Positions 18,557-27,372 of a DNA stretch of 64,000 nucleotides are shown in pieces. The notes below the pieces were generated by a model. The model saw nothing but the letters and a program-made list of their open reading frames with translations. It ran no database searches and was not told the origin of the DNA. The stretch is from Sphingomonas hankookensis. Its GTDB lineage: Bacteria; Pseudomonadota; Alphaproteobacteria; Sphingomonadales; Sphingomonadaceae. The DNA lies in contig NZ_JAKREV010000004.1 of NCBI RefSeq assembly GCF_022664465.1, positions 248,001 to 312,000 of the forward strand. Direction: 5' to 3'. Position numbers and translations under genes: made by a program. Positions within the stretch are counted from its first letter, which is position 1; the number at the start of each line of letters is the position of its first letter.

Positions 18557-21500
18557 TCAGACGTGGTAGACCATGCCCGAGCTGTTGATCGACAGTTCGT
18601 GTGCCGTCACCCCAAGCAGCTGGATCGATCCCCGGCCGGCCAGCGTGATGACCGCGCCGTCCGCACTGTCGGTGATCGCGATCTTCGCGAGATCGGCGGC
18701 CCCCTGGTACAGCCAGCCCGACAGGTCGATCTTGTCGTTGCCGTCGAAGTCGGTGATGACGTCGTTGCCCGATGCGCCGCGGAACAGGAACGTGTCGGCC
18801 CCGCCACCGCCGGTCAGCCGGTCGTTGCCGCCGCCGCCGATGATGATGTTCGCTGCGCTGTTGCCGATGATGATGTTGTCCAGCCCGTTGCCGGTCGCAT
18901 CGATCGCCGCGGTGCCGGTCAGCGTCAGGTTCTCCAGCGTGCTCGCCAGCGTGTAGCTGATCGAGGAGCGCACCGTGTCGATGCCGCCGGCCGCGCCGGT
19001 CCATTCGATCACCTGGTCGCCGATATTGTCGACGACATAGGTGTCGTTACCATCGCCGCCGGTCATGATGTCGGCACCAGTGCCGCCGTCCAGCCAGTCG
19101 TTGCCCGCACCGCCCCACAGCCGGTCGTTGCCGGCGCCGCCGAACAGGCGGTTGTTGCCGTCATTGCCGTTGATGACGTTGTCGAGCGCGTTGCCGGTGC
19201 CGTCAATATTGGCCGAACCGGTCAGGCGCAGCTCCTCGACATTGTCGCCCAGCGTGAAGCTGGCCGAGGCGAAGACGACGTCGCGGCCTTCGCCGGCCAG
19301 TTCGATGACCTGATCGGCGCTGTCGTCGACATAATAGGTGTCGTCGCCGGTGCCGCCCTCCATCCGGTCGACGCCGGTACCGCCGTCGAGCAGGTCGTTG
19401 CCCGCACCGCCGATCAGATGGTCGTCGCCGCCCATGCCGTACAGCTGGTTGTTGCCGCTGTTACCGGTGAGGACGTTGCGGTGGATATTGCCGGTACCGG
19501 TCAGGTTCGCCGCGCCGGTCAACGTCAGATCCTCGACATTGTCGCCGATCGTGTAGTTGACCGAGGCGAAGACCCGGTCATAGCCGCCGCGGCCGCCATT
19601 ATACCATTCGATCACCTGGTCGTTGACGTTGTCGACATAGAAGGTGTCGTTGCCGTCGCCGCCATACATCGTGTCGGCACCGGTGCCGCCGTCGATCGTG
19701 TCGTGGTCGTCCTCGCCATAGAGGATGTCGTTGCCGCCCATGCCGCGCAGCACGTCGGCGCCGGTCGTGCCGACGATCAGGTTGGCATCGTTGTTGCCGG
19801 TCCCCTCCAGCCCCACGGAGCCGGTCAGGCGCAACGTTTCGACATAGGCCGCCAGCGTGTAGCTGACCGAGCTGATGACCGTATCGTTGCCGCCGCGGCC
19901 GTTATTGTTCCATTCGACGATCCGGTCGCCGACATTGTCGACATAATAGGTGTCGTCGCCGTCGCCGCCCTCCATATAGTCGGCACCGACGCCCCCATCG
20001 AGCAGGTCCTTGCCCGCGCCGCCATACAGGCGGTCGTTGCCGGCGAGGCCGTAGAGCCGGTTGTCCTGGTCGTTGCCGTACAGGTCGTTGTCCAGTTCGT
20101 TGCCGACGCCGACGATCGCGGTCCCCGTCAGCTTCAGCCGTTCGAGCTGCGCGCCCAGCTGATAGTCGATCGACGCCTCGACGGTGTCGATGCCGCCCTT
20201 GCCGTCATTGCCCCATTCGATGATGCGGTCGCCGGCATTGTCGACGACATAGGTGTCGTCGCCGTCGCCACCCGACATCGTGTCGGCACCCTTGCCGCCA
20301 TCGAGCCGGTTCGCGCCGACATTGCCGACCAGTTCGTCGTCGCCAGCGCCGCCGGTCGCGTTGATCGCGGCGATGCCGGTCAGCACGAGGCGTTCGACAT
20401 TGGCGGGCATGACGTAGCTGACCGACGCGTACACGGTATCGCGCCCTTCGCCGGCACGTTCGATCACCTTGTCGCCGGCCTGATCGACATAATAGCTGTC
20501 GTTGCCGCGGCCGCCCTCCATCGTGTCGATGCCGCTGCCGCCGTCGAGCAGATCGTCGCCGTCCTTGCCGACCAGCCGGTCGTCGCCGCGCATCCCGTAC
20601 AATTCGCTGGCGTGGTCGTTGCCGATCAGCAGGTTGTTGCCGTTGTTGCCGGTCCCCTTGGTCGCCGCACCGACGAGGCGCAGTTCCTCGACATTCTCGG
20701 ACAGCGTGTAGTTCACCGACGCCTCGACGATGTCGTAGCCGCCCTTGCCGTTGTTGTTCCATTCGACGATCTGGTCGTCGACATGGTTGACGATATAGGT
20801 GTCATTGCCGTCGCCGCCGGTCATCTTGTCACCGTGGATCGTACCGCGCATCAGGTTCGCGCCCGACGTGCCCGATACCTCGACGCCCTTCGACTGGTCG
20901 AGGAAGGTCGTCTGGCCGCGGTCGGTATAGCTGACCGTGTCCTGGTTGGCATAGACGCGGACGTAATCGACCTTCATCTGGCCGGTGCCGGTGTTGGCGT
21001 CGGGCTTGCCCGCCCAGTCGCCGCCGACGCCCAGGTTGATCATGACGTAGAATTCCTGCGCCAGATCGCTGGTCGACTTCACCCGTGCGACCTCGGTACC
21101 GTCGATGTACCAGACCAGTTCGTCCTTGGTCCAGTTGAGCGCATAGGTGTGCATCTCCGACGCATCGATATGCGTCGCCTGGTTCTGCCAGGTGTGGACC
21201 CCGGTCTCCTTGGTATGGTTCGACAGGTAGATCGTGTCGGGGTCCTTGCCGAGCGATTCCATGACGTCCAGCTCGGGCGGCCAAGACCCGTTCTTGGGCT
21301 TCAGCCAGAAGGCGGGCAGGAAGCCGGCGCCCTCGGGCATCGCCGCGCGCATTTCGAAATAGCCATATTGCTGCGAAAAGGTGCCGATCGTCGACAGCAC
21401 GCCGGTGGTGTAGTCACGCCCGCCGAGATATTTCGCATTGTCGCCCGACGGTGCGGCGGTGATCGTCAGGATGCCGTCCTGCACCGAGAACGGGTTGATC

Positions 21501-22324
21501 CCCAGCGCCTTGGCAGCGGTGCCGGCGAAATCGACATCGACATAGATCTCGTTCGACCCGACGCGCACGCGGTCGGTGGCGTCGCCGTTGCCGAAATCGG
21601 TCTTCCAGTATCCGCCCTGCGACTGGGTGACGAGCGTGTCGAACGATTCGTCGAACAGGAGCGAAAATTTCGAACGGTCGACGTCGAGTTCGAAGTTGCG
21701 GGCCGACAATGCGCCGATCTTGGTGTCGCGGAGGGTCAGCGTCTGGTCGTCGTCCAGCGTGATGACCACGTCGCGGCCGACCTGCTGCATCGCCGACTTG
21801 ACCTGGGTGAAGTCGTTGAAGCCGAACCCGCCGAGGCGGATATTGTCGCGTGCCACGTCGAAATCGATAATGACGTCCGATCCCTCGCCCGCGCGGACGA
21901 CCATCGTGTCCGCGCCCGCACCGCCGATCAGCACGTCGTTGCCGCCGCCGCCCTGCAGCTCGGCACCGACGATCCCGGCCTTCAGGATGTTGTCGAGCGC
22001 ATTGCCGATGCCGAACCGCGAATTGGTCCCCATGAGAACCAAATTTTCAACATTGTCGGCCAGAACGGTGCCGTTGGGGAGATAGCTGATAACCGTATCA
22101 TTGCCTTCGCCGGCGCGTTCCACGACGTCGCTGGCCGACCATAAGGTGTAGGTATCGTCACCGGCGCCACCGATCAGCTGATCGGGGGCGCCGATCGACT
22201 TGCCGTGGAACCCGTCATTGCGTGCGGTGCCGTATTGGACGTCGAATCCGATGGAGTTGCCGATCCACGACTGGATCGGTCCCGACAGCGATAGCTCGCG
22301 CCCGATGGCGTTGATGTAACCCAT
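18557..22324 (-). CDS. Secreted GH16 glycoside hydrolase with RTX calcium-binding repeats
   Basis: 1255 residues without an N-terminal signal peptide. Residues about 45-190 are RTX-like. Residues about 220-460 form a GH16 domain with the catalytic ELDVME (Glu351, Asp353, Glu356) and supporting GYFEMRAAMPEGAGFLPAFW. Residues about 500-1200 hold seven blocks of roughly 100 residues, each containing GGxGxDTYxVD nonapeptides. The C-terminus ends in a non-repeat tail typical of type I secretion signals. The fold predicts a calcium-loaded, extracellular endo-beta-glucanase/galactanase-type enzyme. By analogy with Sinorhizobium ExsH it may trim the EPS and be exported by the PrsD/PrsE-like pair at 45.6-48.7 kb. 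Substrate unknown. Confidence 0.93.
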   Translation of the reverse strand: MGYINAIGRELSLSGPIQSWIGNSIGFDVQYGTARNDGFHGKSIGAPDQLIGGAGDDTYTLWSASDVVERAGEGNDTVISYLPNGTVLADNVENLVLMGTNSRFGIGNALDNILKAGIVGAELQGGGGNDVLIGGAGADTMVVRAGEGSDVIIDFDVARDNIRLGGFGFNDFTQVKSAMQQVGRDVVITLDDDQTLTLRDTKIGALSARNFELDVDRSKFSLLFDESFDTLVTQSQGGYWKTDFGNGDATDRVRVGSNEIYVDVDFAGTAAKALGINPFSVQDGILTITAAPSGDNAKYLGGRDYTTGVLSTIGTFSQQYGYFEMRAAMPEGAGFLPAFWLKPKNGSWPPELDVMESLGKDPDTIYLSNHTKETGVHTWQNQATHIDASEMHTYALNWTKDELVWYIDGTEVARVKSTSDLAQEFYVMINLGVGGDWAGKPDANTGTGQMKVDYVRVYANQDTVSYTDRGQTTFLDQSKGVEVSGTSGANLMRGTIHGDKMTGGDGNDTYIVNHVDDQIVEWNNNGKGGYDIVEASVNYTLSENVEELRLVGAATKGTGNNGNNLLIGNDHASELYGMRGDDRLVGKDGDDLLDGGSGIDTMEGGRGNDSYYVDQAGDKVIERAGEGRDTVYASVSYVMPANVERLVLTGIAAINATGGAGDDELVGNVGANRLDGGKGADTMSGGDGDDTYVVDNAGDRIIEWGNDGKGGIDTVEASIDYQLGAQLERLKLTGTAIVGVGNELDNDLYGNDQDNRLYGLAGNDRLYGGAGKDLLDGGVGADYMEGGDGDDTYYVDNVGDRIVEWNNNGRGGNDTVISSVSYTLAAYVETLRLTGSVGLEGTGNNDANLIVGTTGADVLRGMGGNDILYGEDDHDTIDGGTGADTMYGGDGNDTFYVDNVNDQVIEWYNGGRGGYDRVFASVNYTIGDNVEDLTLTGAANLTGTGNIHRNVLTGNSGNNQLYGMGGDDHLIGGAGNDLLDGGTGVDRMEGGTGDDTYYVDDSADQVIELAGEGRDVVFASASFTLGDNVEELRLTGSANIDGTGNALDNVINGNDGNNRLFGGAGNDRLWGGAGNDWLDGGTGADIMTGGDGNDTYVVDNIGDQVIEWTGAAGGIDTVRSSISYTLASTLENLTLTGTAAIDATGNGLDNIIIGNSAANIIIGGGGNDRLTGGGGADTFLFRGASGNDVITDFDGNDKIDLSGWLYQGAADLAKIAITDSADGAVITLAGRGSIQLLGVTAHELSINSSGMVYHV
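18740..20821 (-). repeat. Seven tandem RTX-type blocks inside the GH16-RTX gene
   Basis: About 300-nt units encoding GGDGNDTYxVDNxxDxVIE followed by a strand-rich spacer (DTVxASVSYTLxxNVExLxLTG). The blocks are similar but not identical at the DNA level. Two spacer variants occur: a WNNNGxGG type and an AGEGRD type. The array is protein-coding, not a CRISPR. Confidence 0.85.
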
Positions 22325-22583
22325 GAAGATACCCCGTTGCAGTACAGCATCTTAATTGGGGCGGGAGACCTTTACCGCGGCCCTCTACAGCAGGTTAATT
22401 TAGCGTTGGTGATAATTTAACGGATGGTGCAGTGCGGAATCCCTGCTATCGGGTGCCGCGTGCGGTGGGTGGCGTGGCATGGCGTGGGCCGGTGACGGAC
22501 CGGGCCGGCTTTTGACGCAGGTATACGCATTTGGTATGCGACGTCCGGGCCGGACGTGCGCTCACGAGGGTAAGAGGTACGCT
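22325..22583. promoter_or_regulatory. Divergent region between the GH16-RTX gene and the EPS export operon
   Basis: 259 nt, AT-rich in the half next to the GH16-RTX gene (TTAATT words near 22350 and 22395). It should hold promoters for the leftward glycanase gene and for the rightward export operon beginning with the outer-membrane barrel gene. No specific operator could be identified. Confidence 0.4.
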
Positions 22584-23864
22584 TTGAGGTTCGTCTTCAC
22601 CGACCATCGACGTCTGGTCGCCCCGCTGCTGGCGTCGGTGTGCGTCGCTGCGGCCGGTGCCGCCTCGGCGCAGCCGCTGCAGCGCAGTGGCCTTGGCGAT
22701 ATCGATACCCGCCAACTGGGCGAGACGATCGTCCCGACCGGGTTCCTGCCGTCGCCGACCACGCCGCTGCCACTGTCGCTGCGCGAGAACCTGTTCCGTC
22801 TGACGGCGCAGGCGGGTGTCGCGTATGACGATAACATCTTCCGCTCGACCGACGAATCGGGAGCGAAGGACGACGAACTGATCGTGGCGCCGGCTGCCGC
22901 GCTGGACGTGGCGCGTATCCTGGGCACGACGCAGGTCGCGGTGCGGGGCCAATATGGCTATGACATCTTCACCTTCCATCCCGATCGCAGCCGCCCGCGC
23001 CTCGGCGTTGCCGGCCGCGCGACCAGCAACATCGCGGGAACGTGCGGCGTTACGCCCTATGCCGATTATCGCCGCGAGCGGACCGATTTCGGCGACATCA
23101 ACGCTGCGATCGACAACACGTCGCGCCAGGCGCGCTTCGGCGTGCTGGCGACCTGCCTGCGGCCCGCGGGTTTCTTCCCCAGCGTCGCGTTCGAACGCTA
23201 TTCGACGCGCAACGACGACCTGTTCGAGTTCGCGGACCAGACGACGAAGACCTATATCGTCGGCGTCGGCTATCGGCGGCCGAGTCTGGGCCAGCTGCAG
23301 CTCTATTACCGGCGCGACGACACCGATCGCCCGACGATCGGCACGACCAACACCACCGACCGGTTCGGTCTGTCGTTCGACCGTGCGATTTCTTCACTGT
23401 TGTCGGCCAGCATCGACCTGAACCTCCTGTCGGTGCGCAGCACCGATCCGCAGGTGTCGGACTATACCGGCCCGGGCTGGCGCGTGCAGCTGATCAGCCG
23501 CGCGATCAACCCGCTGCGGATCGAGGCGACGACCGCGCGCACGATCGTCAACGACACGCTGCTGACCAACGATTTCGTGTTGCAGTCCAGCTATGGGCTG
23601 GGCGTCACCGCGGCGATCAGCGGATTGAGTTCGGTATCGGCAGGGGTCGACTATCGCACGCGCGACTTTCGGGCGGCGCCCGAACTCGTTCGGGGCGGGT
23701 TAAGCAACGACGACTATGTAGTATTGCGTGCGGGAGTCCAACGGCGCATTTCGGACCGAATCGTCCTGCGTGGGGACGTATCCCATACCAAGCGGTTGAC
23801 GACGCCGACAATCGCTGACTTCGATGCGAACCGCATCACGGCAACCGCCGATTATCGATTTTGA
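22584..23864 (+). CDS. Outer-membrane beta-barrel protein of the EPS export operon
   Basis: About 426 residues from a TTG with AAGAGG just upstream; an ATG at 22536 is an alternative. A signal peptide is clear (LLASVCVAAAGAASA, then QP). The mature part has many alternating hydrophobic/polar strands and ends in Phe (ATADYRF), as outer-membrane barrels do. Related barrel proteins accompany EpsE/EpsF-type exporters in sphingomonads and methylotrophs. The likely role is in passage of the polymer across, or its assembly at, the outer membrane. It lies 12 nt before the Wza-like gene. Confidence 0.85.
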   Translation: MRFVFTDHRRLVAPLLASVCVAAAGAASAQPLQRSGLGDIDTRQLGETIVPTGFLPSPTTPLPLSLRENLFRLTAQAGVAYDDNIFRSTDESGAKDDELIVAPAAALDVARILGTTQVAVRGQYGYDIFTFHPDRSRPRLGVAGRATSNIAGTCGVTPYADYRRERTDFGDINAAIDNTSRQARFGVLATCLRPAGFFPSVAFERYSTRNDDLFEFADQTTKTYIVGVGYRRPSLGQLQLYYRRDDTDRPTIGTTNTTDRFGLSFDRAISSLLSASIDLNLLSVRSTDPQVSDYTGPGWRVQLISRAINPLRIEATTARTIVNDTLLTNDFVLQSSYGLGVTAAISGLSSVSAGVDYRTRDFRAAPELVRGGLSNDDYVVLRAGVQRRISDRIVLRGDVSHTKRLTTPTIADFDANRITATADYRF

Positions 23865-23876
23865 CGAGGGGCTTCC

Positions 23877-24686
23877 ATGGGTAGCAACGCGGTGCGCGCG
23901 CTGGGCGGCACGATCCTGTTCCTGGCAACTGTCGGCAACGCAGCGGCACAGCCGCTGGCGGCGCCGGCGCCGGTCGCGGCGAACGCCGTTCCGACCGGCT
24001 ATATCCTCGGCCCGAATGACGAGGTCGAAGTGACCGTGTTCGGGCAGAAGGACATGGGCGTGCGTGCGCGCATCGCCGCCGACGGCACGGTCAACGTGCC
24101 GTTCCTGGGCGCGGTGCCCGCGGCGGGCGGTACGCCGTCCGACTTCGCGCGGCGCCTGTCGGATCGCTACTCCGCCGGCGGCTATCTGACGAACCCGTCG
24201 ATCAACGTCGAGGTCACCAACTATGTCAGCCGCGCGGCGACCGTGCTGGGCAATGTGCCCAATGCCGGCAACTATCCGCTCGACCGGCCCTATACCGTCG
24301 CGATGATGGTCGCGCGGGCCGGCGGCGTGCGTGCCGACGGTGCCAACGTCGTCGTGCTGACCCCGGCGGGCGGCGGCGCGGCGCAGCGGATCGAGCTGGG
24401 CAATCCGGCGGGTCTGGCGGCGCAGATGGTGCGTCCGGGCGACACGCTGTTCATTCCGCCGGCCGAGATGGTCTATGTCTATGGCCAGGTGAACCAGCCG
24501 GGCGCGTTCCCCTTTCAGGCGAACATGACCTATCGCCAGGCGCTGGCCCGTGCCGGTGGTCCGACGCTGGCCGGTTCGACCCGCCGGATCGAGGTGCGCC
24601 GCGGCGGCCAGAAGGTCGAGGGGGTGAACCTCGACGATCAGGTCCGGGCCGAGGACGTGCTGGTCATCAAGGAAAAGCTGTTTTGA
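23877..24686 (+). CDS. Wza/EpsE-like polysaccharide export protein
   Basis: 269 residues. The signal peptide is MGSNAVRALGGTILFLATVGNAAA. The polysaccharide-export domain is seen in YILGPNDEVEVTVFGQKDMG and the SLBB domains in VTNYVSRAATVLGNVPNAGNYPL and MVYVYGQVNQPGAFPF. There is no lipobox cysteine, unlike E. coli Wza, and it lacks the C-terminal outer-membrane helix region, so the barrel protein upstream may supply the outer-membrane channel. That division of labour is inference. Confidence 0.92.
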   Translation: MGSNAVRALGGTILFLATVGNAAAQPLAAPAPVAANAVPTGYILGPNDEVEVTVFGQKDMGVRARIAADGTVNVPFLGAVPAAGGTPSDFARRLSDRYSAGGYLTNPSINVEVTNYVSRAATVLGNVPNAGNYPLDRPYTVAMMVARAGGVRADGANVVVLTPAGGGAAQRIELGNPAGLAAQMVRPGDTLFIPPAEMVYVYGQVNQPGAFPFQANMTYRQALARAGGPTLAGSTRRIEVRRGGQKVEGVNLDDQVRAEDVLVIKEKLF

Positions 24687-24720
24687 CGATGCGGGATCGC
24701 ACGATCGGGCGGGGGCGGTA

Positions 24721-25974
24721 ATGGGCTTTCTGACATGGATCAGCGACCTGTTCGGCAAGCTGGCCGATAGCGGCCGGCAATCGCCGCCGCTGCTGATCGA
24801 CCGCACGGTCACCGCGCCGTCGCGCGCGCCGTCCCCGGCACAGGGCGGGGCGACGCCGCGTCCGCGCGATCCGGCGGTCGAAGCGCGCATCGTGCAGCAG
24901 CGCATCCATCGCGGCTTCGCAGCGGCGCTGCCGGTCGAGGACCGCTTCGGCCTGTCGGGGCGGACGATGGAGATCGACCGGCTGGTCCGGGCGATGCTTA
25001 GCGAACGCAAGCATGTCGTCGTCTATGGCGCGCGCGGGTCGGGCAAGACGTCGCTGATCCGCGTGTTCGGCGAACTCGCCGACGAAGTGGGCCAGGTCGT
25101 TCTGTACGAATCGATCAGCGGCGCGATCGACTTTTCGGATATCTTCCGCCCGTTCCTGTCGGCACTTCCGGGCGCGGACCGCGACACGCCGGTCGGTCGT
25201 GCGGTCGCGGGCCTGCGCGACCGGACCTTCACCGCGCGCGATCTGGCCGGGGCACTGGTCGAGGTGCGTACCGCGACCGTGCTGGTGATCGACGAGTTCG
25301 ACCGGGTCGAGGATGCGCGCGTCAAGGAGGAAGTGGCGGCGCTGATGAAGCTGCTGTCCGACATGCACGCGCGCCTCACCATCTGCGTCGTCGGCATCGC
25401 AACCAGCGTCACCGATCTGGTCGCCGGGCATCCGTCGCTCCGGCGGCACATGGCCGGGGTCGCGGTCGGTCCGATCGCGCAGGACGAACTGGTCACGCTG
25501 ATCGAGAATTGCACGCGCAAGAGCGGGTTGACGATCGAACCGGACGTCGCGGCGCTGCTGGCACAGGGTGCCTATGGTTCGCCCTATCACGCACGTCTGT
25601 TCGGGCTGAACGCGGCGCTGGCCGCCAACCGGCGCGGGTCGAACCGGATCGAACCGGGCGATGTCGATGCCGGCTTCGCCACGGCGCTGACCGACTGGGC
25701 GGAAGTGAGCGGGCAGGCATACGGCCTGTTCAACCACCTGCTGCGCGATCCGGCGGCGCGCGCGCCGCTGCTCCAGATCGCGGAGGCGGCGACGCTGACC
25801 GTGGTCGATGGCGGCACCGGCCCGGTCGTCCCGCAGCCGGTGGTCGACGCGCTGTCGCCCGCGCTGCAGCAGGCGGCACCGGGACGCTATGTATTCCAAG
25901 ACAGTCTGGCACCGCAGTTCCTGGCCATCATGGCGGCCAATGGTGCACGCGCGAACCGGTTTGTCGGACAATGA
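24721..25974 (+). CDS. AAA ATPase (ORC/ExeA-like) in the EPS export operon
   Basis: 417 residues. The N-terminus (MGFLTWISDLFGKLADSG) is amphipathic. The ATPase core runs from about residue 80: Walker A YGARGSGKTSL, Walker B TVLVIDEFDRVED, and a sensor-like region VVGIATSVTDL. The C-terminal half is helical, with a possible winged-helix fold near ISQ-free segment SGQAYGLFNHLLRD. It resembles the P-loop ATPases of ORC/Cdc6 and ExeA type, not kinases or ABC proteins. It sits between the wza-like and wzc-like genes, in the operon, so a role in polymer export or its control is likely. The specific function is unknown. Confidence 0.82.
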   Translation: MGFLTWISDLFGKLADSGRQSPPLLIDRTVTAPSRAPSPAQGGATPRPRDPAVEARIVQQRIHRGFAAALPVEDRFGLSGRTMEIDRLVRAMLSERKHVVVYGARGSGKTSLIRVFGELADEVGQVVLYESISGAIDFSDIFRPFLSALPGADRDTPVGRAVAGLRDRTFTARDLAGALVEVRTATVLVIDEFDRVEDARVKEEVAALMKLLSDMHARLTICVVGIATSVTDLVAGHPSLRRHMAGVAVGPIAQDELVTLIENCTRKSGLTIEPDVAALLAQGAYGSPYHARLFGLNAALAANRRGSNRIEPGDVDAGFATALTDWAEVSGQAYGLFNHLLRDPAARAPLLQIAEAATLTVVDGGTGPVVPQPVVDALSPALQQAAPGRYVFQDSLAPQFLAIMAANGARANRFVGQ

Positions 25975-26019
25975 TGGGGGGCGCCGACGCCGGCGTATTC
26001 CGGGAAGAGGTGATCGGAC

Positions 26020-27354
26020 ATGACGTTTAATCTCGCGGATCTCTGGCAGGCACTGCGTTCGCGCATGATGCTCGTCATTACCGTGGCGGGGGCCATCTTT
26101 GCGCTGGCGGTCGTCCTGGCCCTGGTCCAGCCGCGCAAATATGTGTCGACGTCGTCGCTGCTGGTCGACCTGACCCAGACCGATCAGTCGGACAACACCA
26201 CGCCGCAGAGCGCGTCGATCATCGATTCGATCATCGGGACGCAGGTCAGCGTGCTGAAGAGCGAGCTGGTGCTCGACGAGGTCACGCGCCGGTCGGGGCT
26301 GATCACCGAACCGAACAACCAGGCGGCGTTCGAACAGGCGCAGAAGCGGATCGCGAGTAACCTGAACGTCGTTACCGACCGCCAGAGCAATGTGATCAGC
26401 ATCAGCTTCGTCGACGAAGACCCCGAGGTCGCGGCGCGGATCGCCAACCTGTTCGCCGACACGTTCCTGCAAAAGCAGGTCGAACTGCGCGTCAATCCGG
26501 CGCGGGTAAACGCGCAGTGGTACGACGCGCGGACCGCCGAAGTGCGTGGCCGCTTCGAACAGGCGCAGCAGCGCCTGACCGATTTTCAGCGCGCCAACGG
26601 CATCCTCGGCATCGACCGCATGGATCTCGAAGCGGAGCGGATGAAGAGCCTGACCGCCGAGCTGAGCGCGGCCGGTGCCGCGGCCGCCGATGCGCGCGCC
26701 AAGGCGGCGGGTGCGGCGAACATGCCCGAGGTCGCCAGCGCGCTGTCGGTGCAGGGCATCCAGCAGCAGGTCGCGACCAAGGCGGCCGAGGTGGCGCAGC
26801 TGTCGAAGACGCTCGGCCCCAACCATCCGCAGATGCGCGCGGCGCAGGCCGAGCTGTCGACGCTGCAGGGGCAGCTCGGCTCGGCACGCGGCGTGCAGGC
26901 GAGCGCGCTGTCGGGTGCCGGCGTGGCGGCACAGCGGCGTGAGGCCGACCTGCGCGCGCGTCTTGCCGCGCAGCAGGAACGCATGTTGCGCATGTCAAGC
27001 GTGCAGGATCAGCTGGCCGTGCTGCAGCGCGACGTCGATGCGGCGCGCCAGACCTACGACACCGTGCGGGCGCGCTTCAACGATGCGTCGATCAAGACCG
27101 AAGTGTCGCGGGCGAACACCACGATCCTCGATCGGGCATCGGCGCCGCTGCTGCCGTTCAAGCCGAACCTGATCCTGTGGATCATCGGTGGTGCGTTGCT
27201 GGGCGTGCTGAGCGGGATCGGGCTGGCGCTGGTGCTGGAAATCCTGTCGCCCCGCGTCCGTTCGGCCAGCGGCCTTGCCAAGGCGACCAGCACCGACGTG
27301 CTGGCCGACCTGGCGAACCTGCCCCGTTCCGGCCGCGCGCTGCGCCGTATCTAG
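26020..27354 (+). CDS. Chain-length determinant/Wzc-GumC-like protein (EpsF type)
   Basis: 444 residues. The N-terminal Wzz domain starts with a membrane helix (MMLVITVAGAIFALAVVLAL), followed by a large periplasmic coiled-coil region (about residues 160-340, rich in Ala, Gln and Arg). A second membrane helix (LILWIIGGALLGVLSGIGLALVL) with the preceding Pro-rich motif LLPFKPN ends the periplasmic part. No kinase domain is fused. Such proteins bridge the periplasm, contact Wza and control chain length. It is followed after 18 nt by the kinase-like gene. Confidence 0.93.
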   Translation: MTFNLADLWQALRSRMMLVITVAGAIFALAVVLALVQPRKYVSTSSLLVDLTQTDQSDNTTPQSASIIDSIIGTQVSVLKSELVLDEVTRRSGLITEPNNQAAFEQAQKRIASNLNVVTDRQSNVISISFVDEDPEVAARIANLFADTFLQKQVELRVNPARVNAQWYDARTAEVRGRFEQAQQRLTDFQRANGILGIDRMDLEAERMKSLTAELSAAGAAAADARAKAAGAANMPEVASALSVQGIQQQVATKAAEVAQLSKTLGPNHPQMRAAQAELSTLQGQLGSARGVQASALSGAGVAAQRREADLRARLAAQQERMLRMSSVQDQLAVLQRDVDAARQTYDTVRARFNDASIKTEVSRANTTILDRASAPLLPFKPNLILWIIGGALLGVLSGIGLALVLEILSPRVRSASGLAKATSTDVLADLANLPRSGRALRRI

Positions 27355-27372
27355 CCTGTTAGGATTCGAACC

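Noticed and set aside
18740..20821. A CRISPR array because of regular repeats
   Set aside because: Units are about 300 nt, in frame, and encode RTX nonapeptides.
18380..22144. A 1254-codon open frame on the plus strand opposite the GH16-RTX gene
   Set aside because: It mirrors the RTX array's GC-rich codon pattern and has no recognisable domain; the minus-strand protein has clear GH16 and RTX motifs.
24667..26826. A 719-codon minus-strand open frame covering the AAA ATPase and chain-length genes
   Set aside because: Plus-strand proteins there have intact ATPase and Wzz motifs and correct operon spacing; the antisense frame has none.
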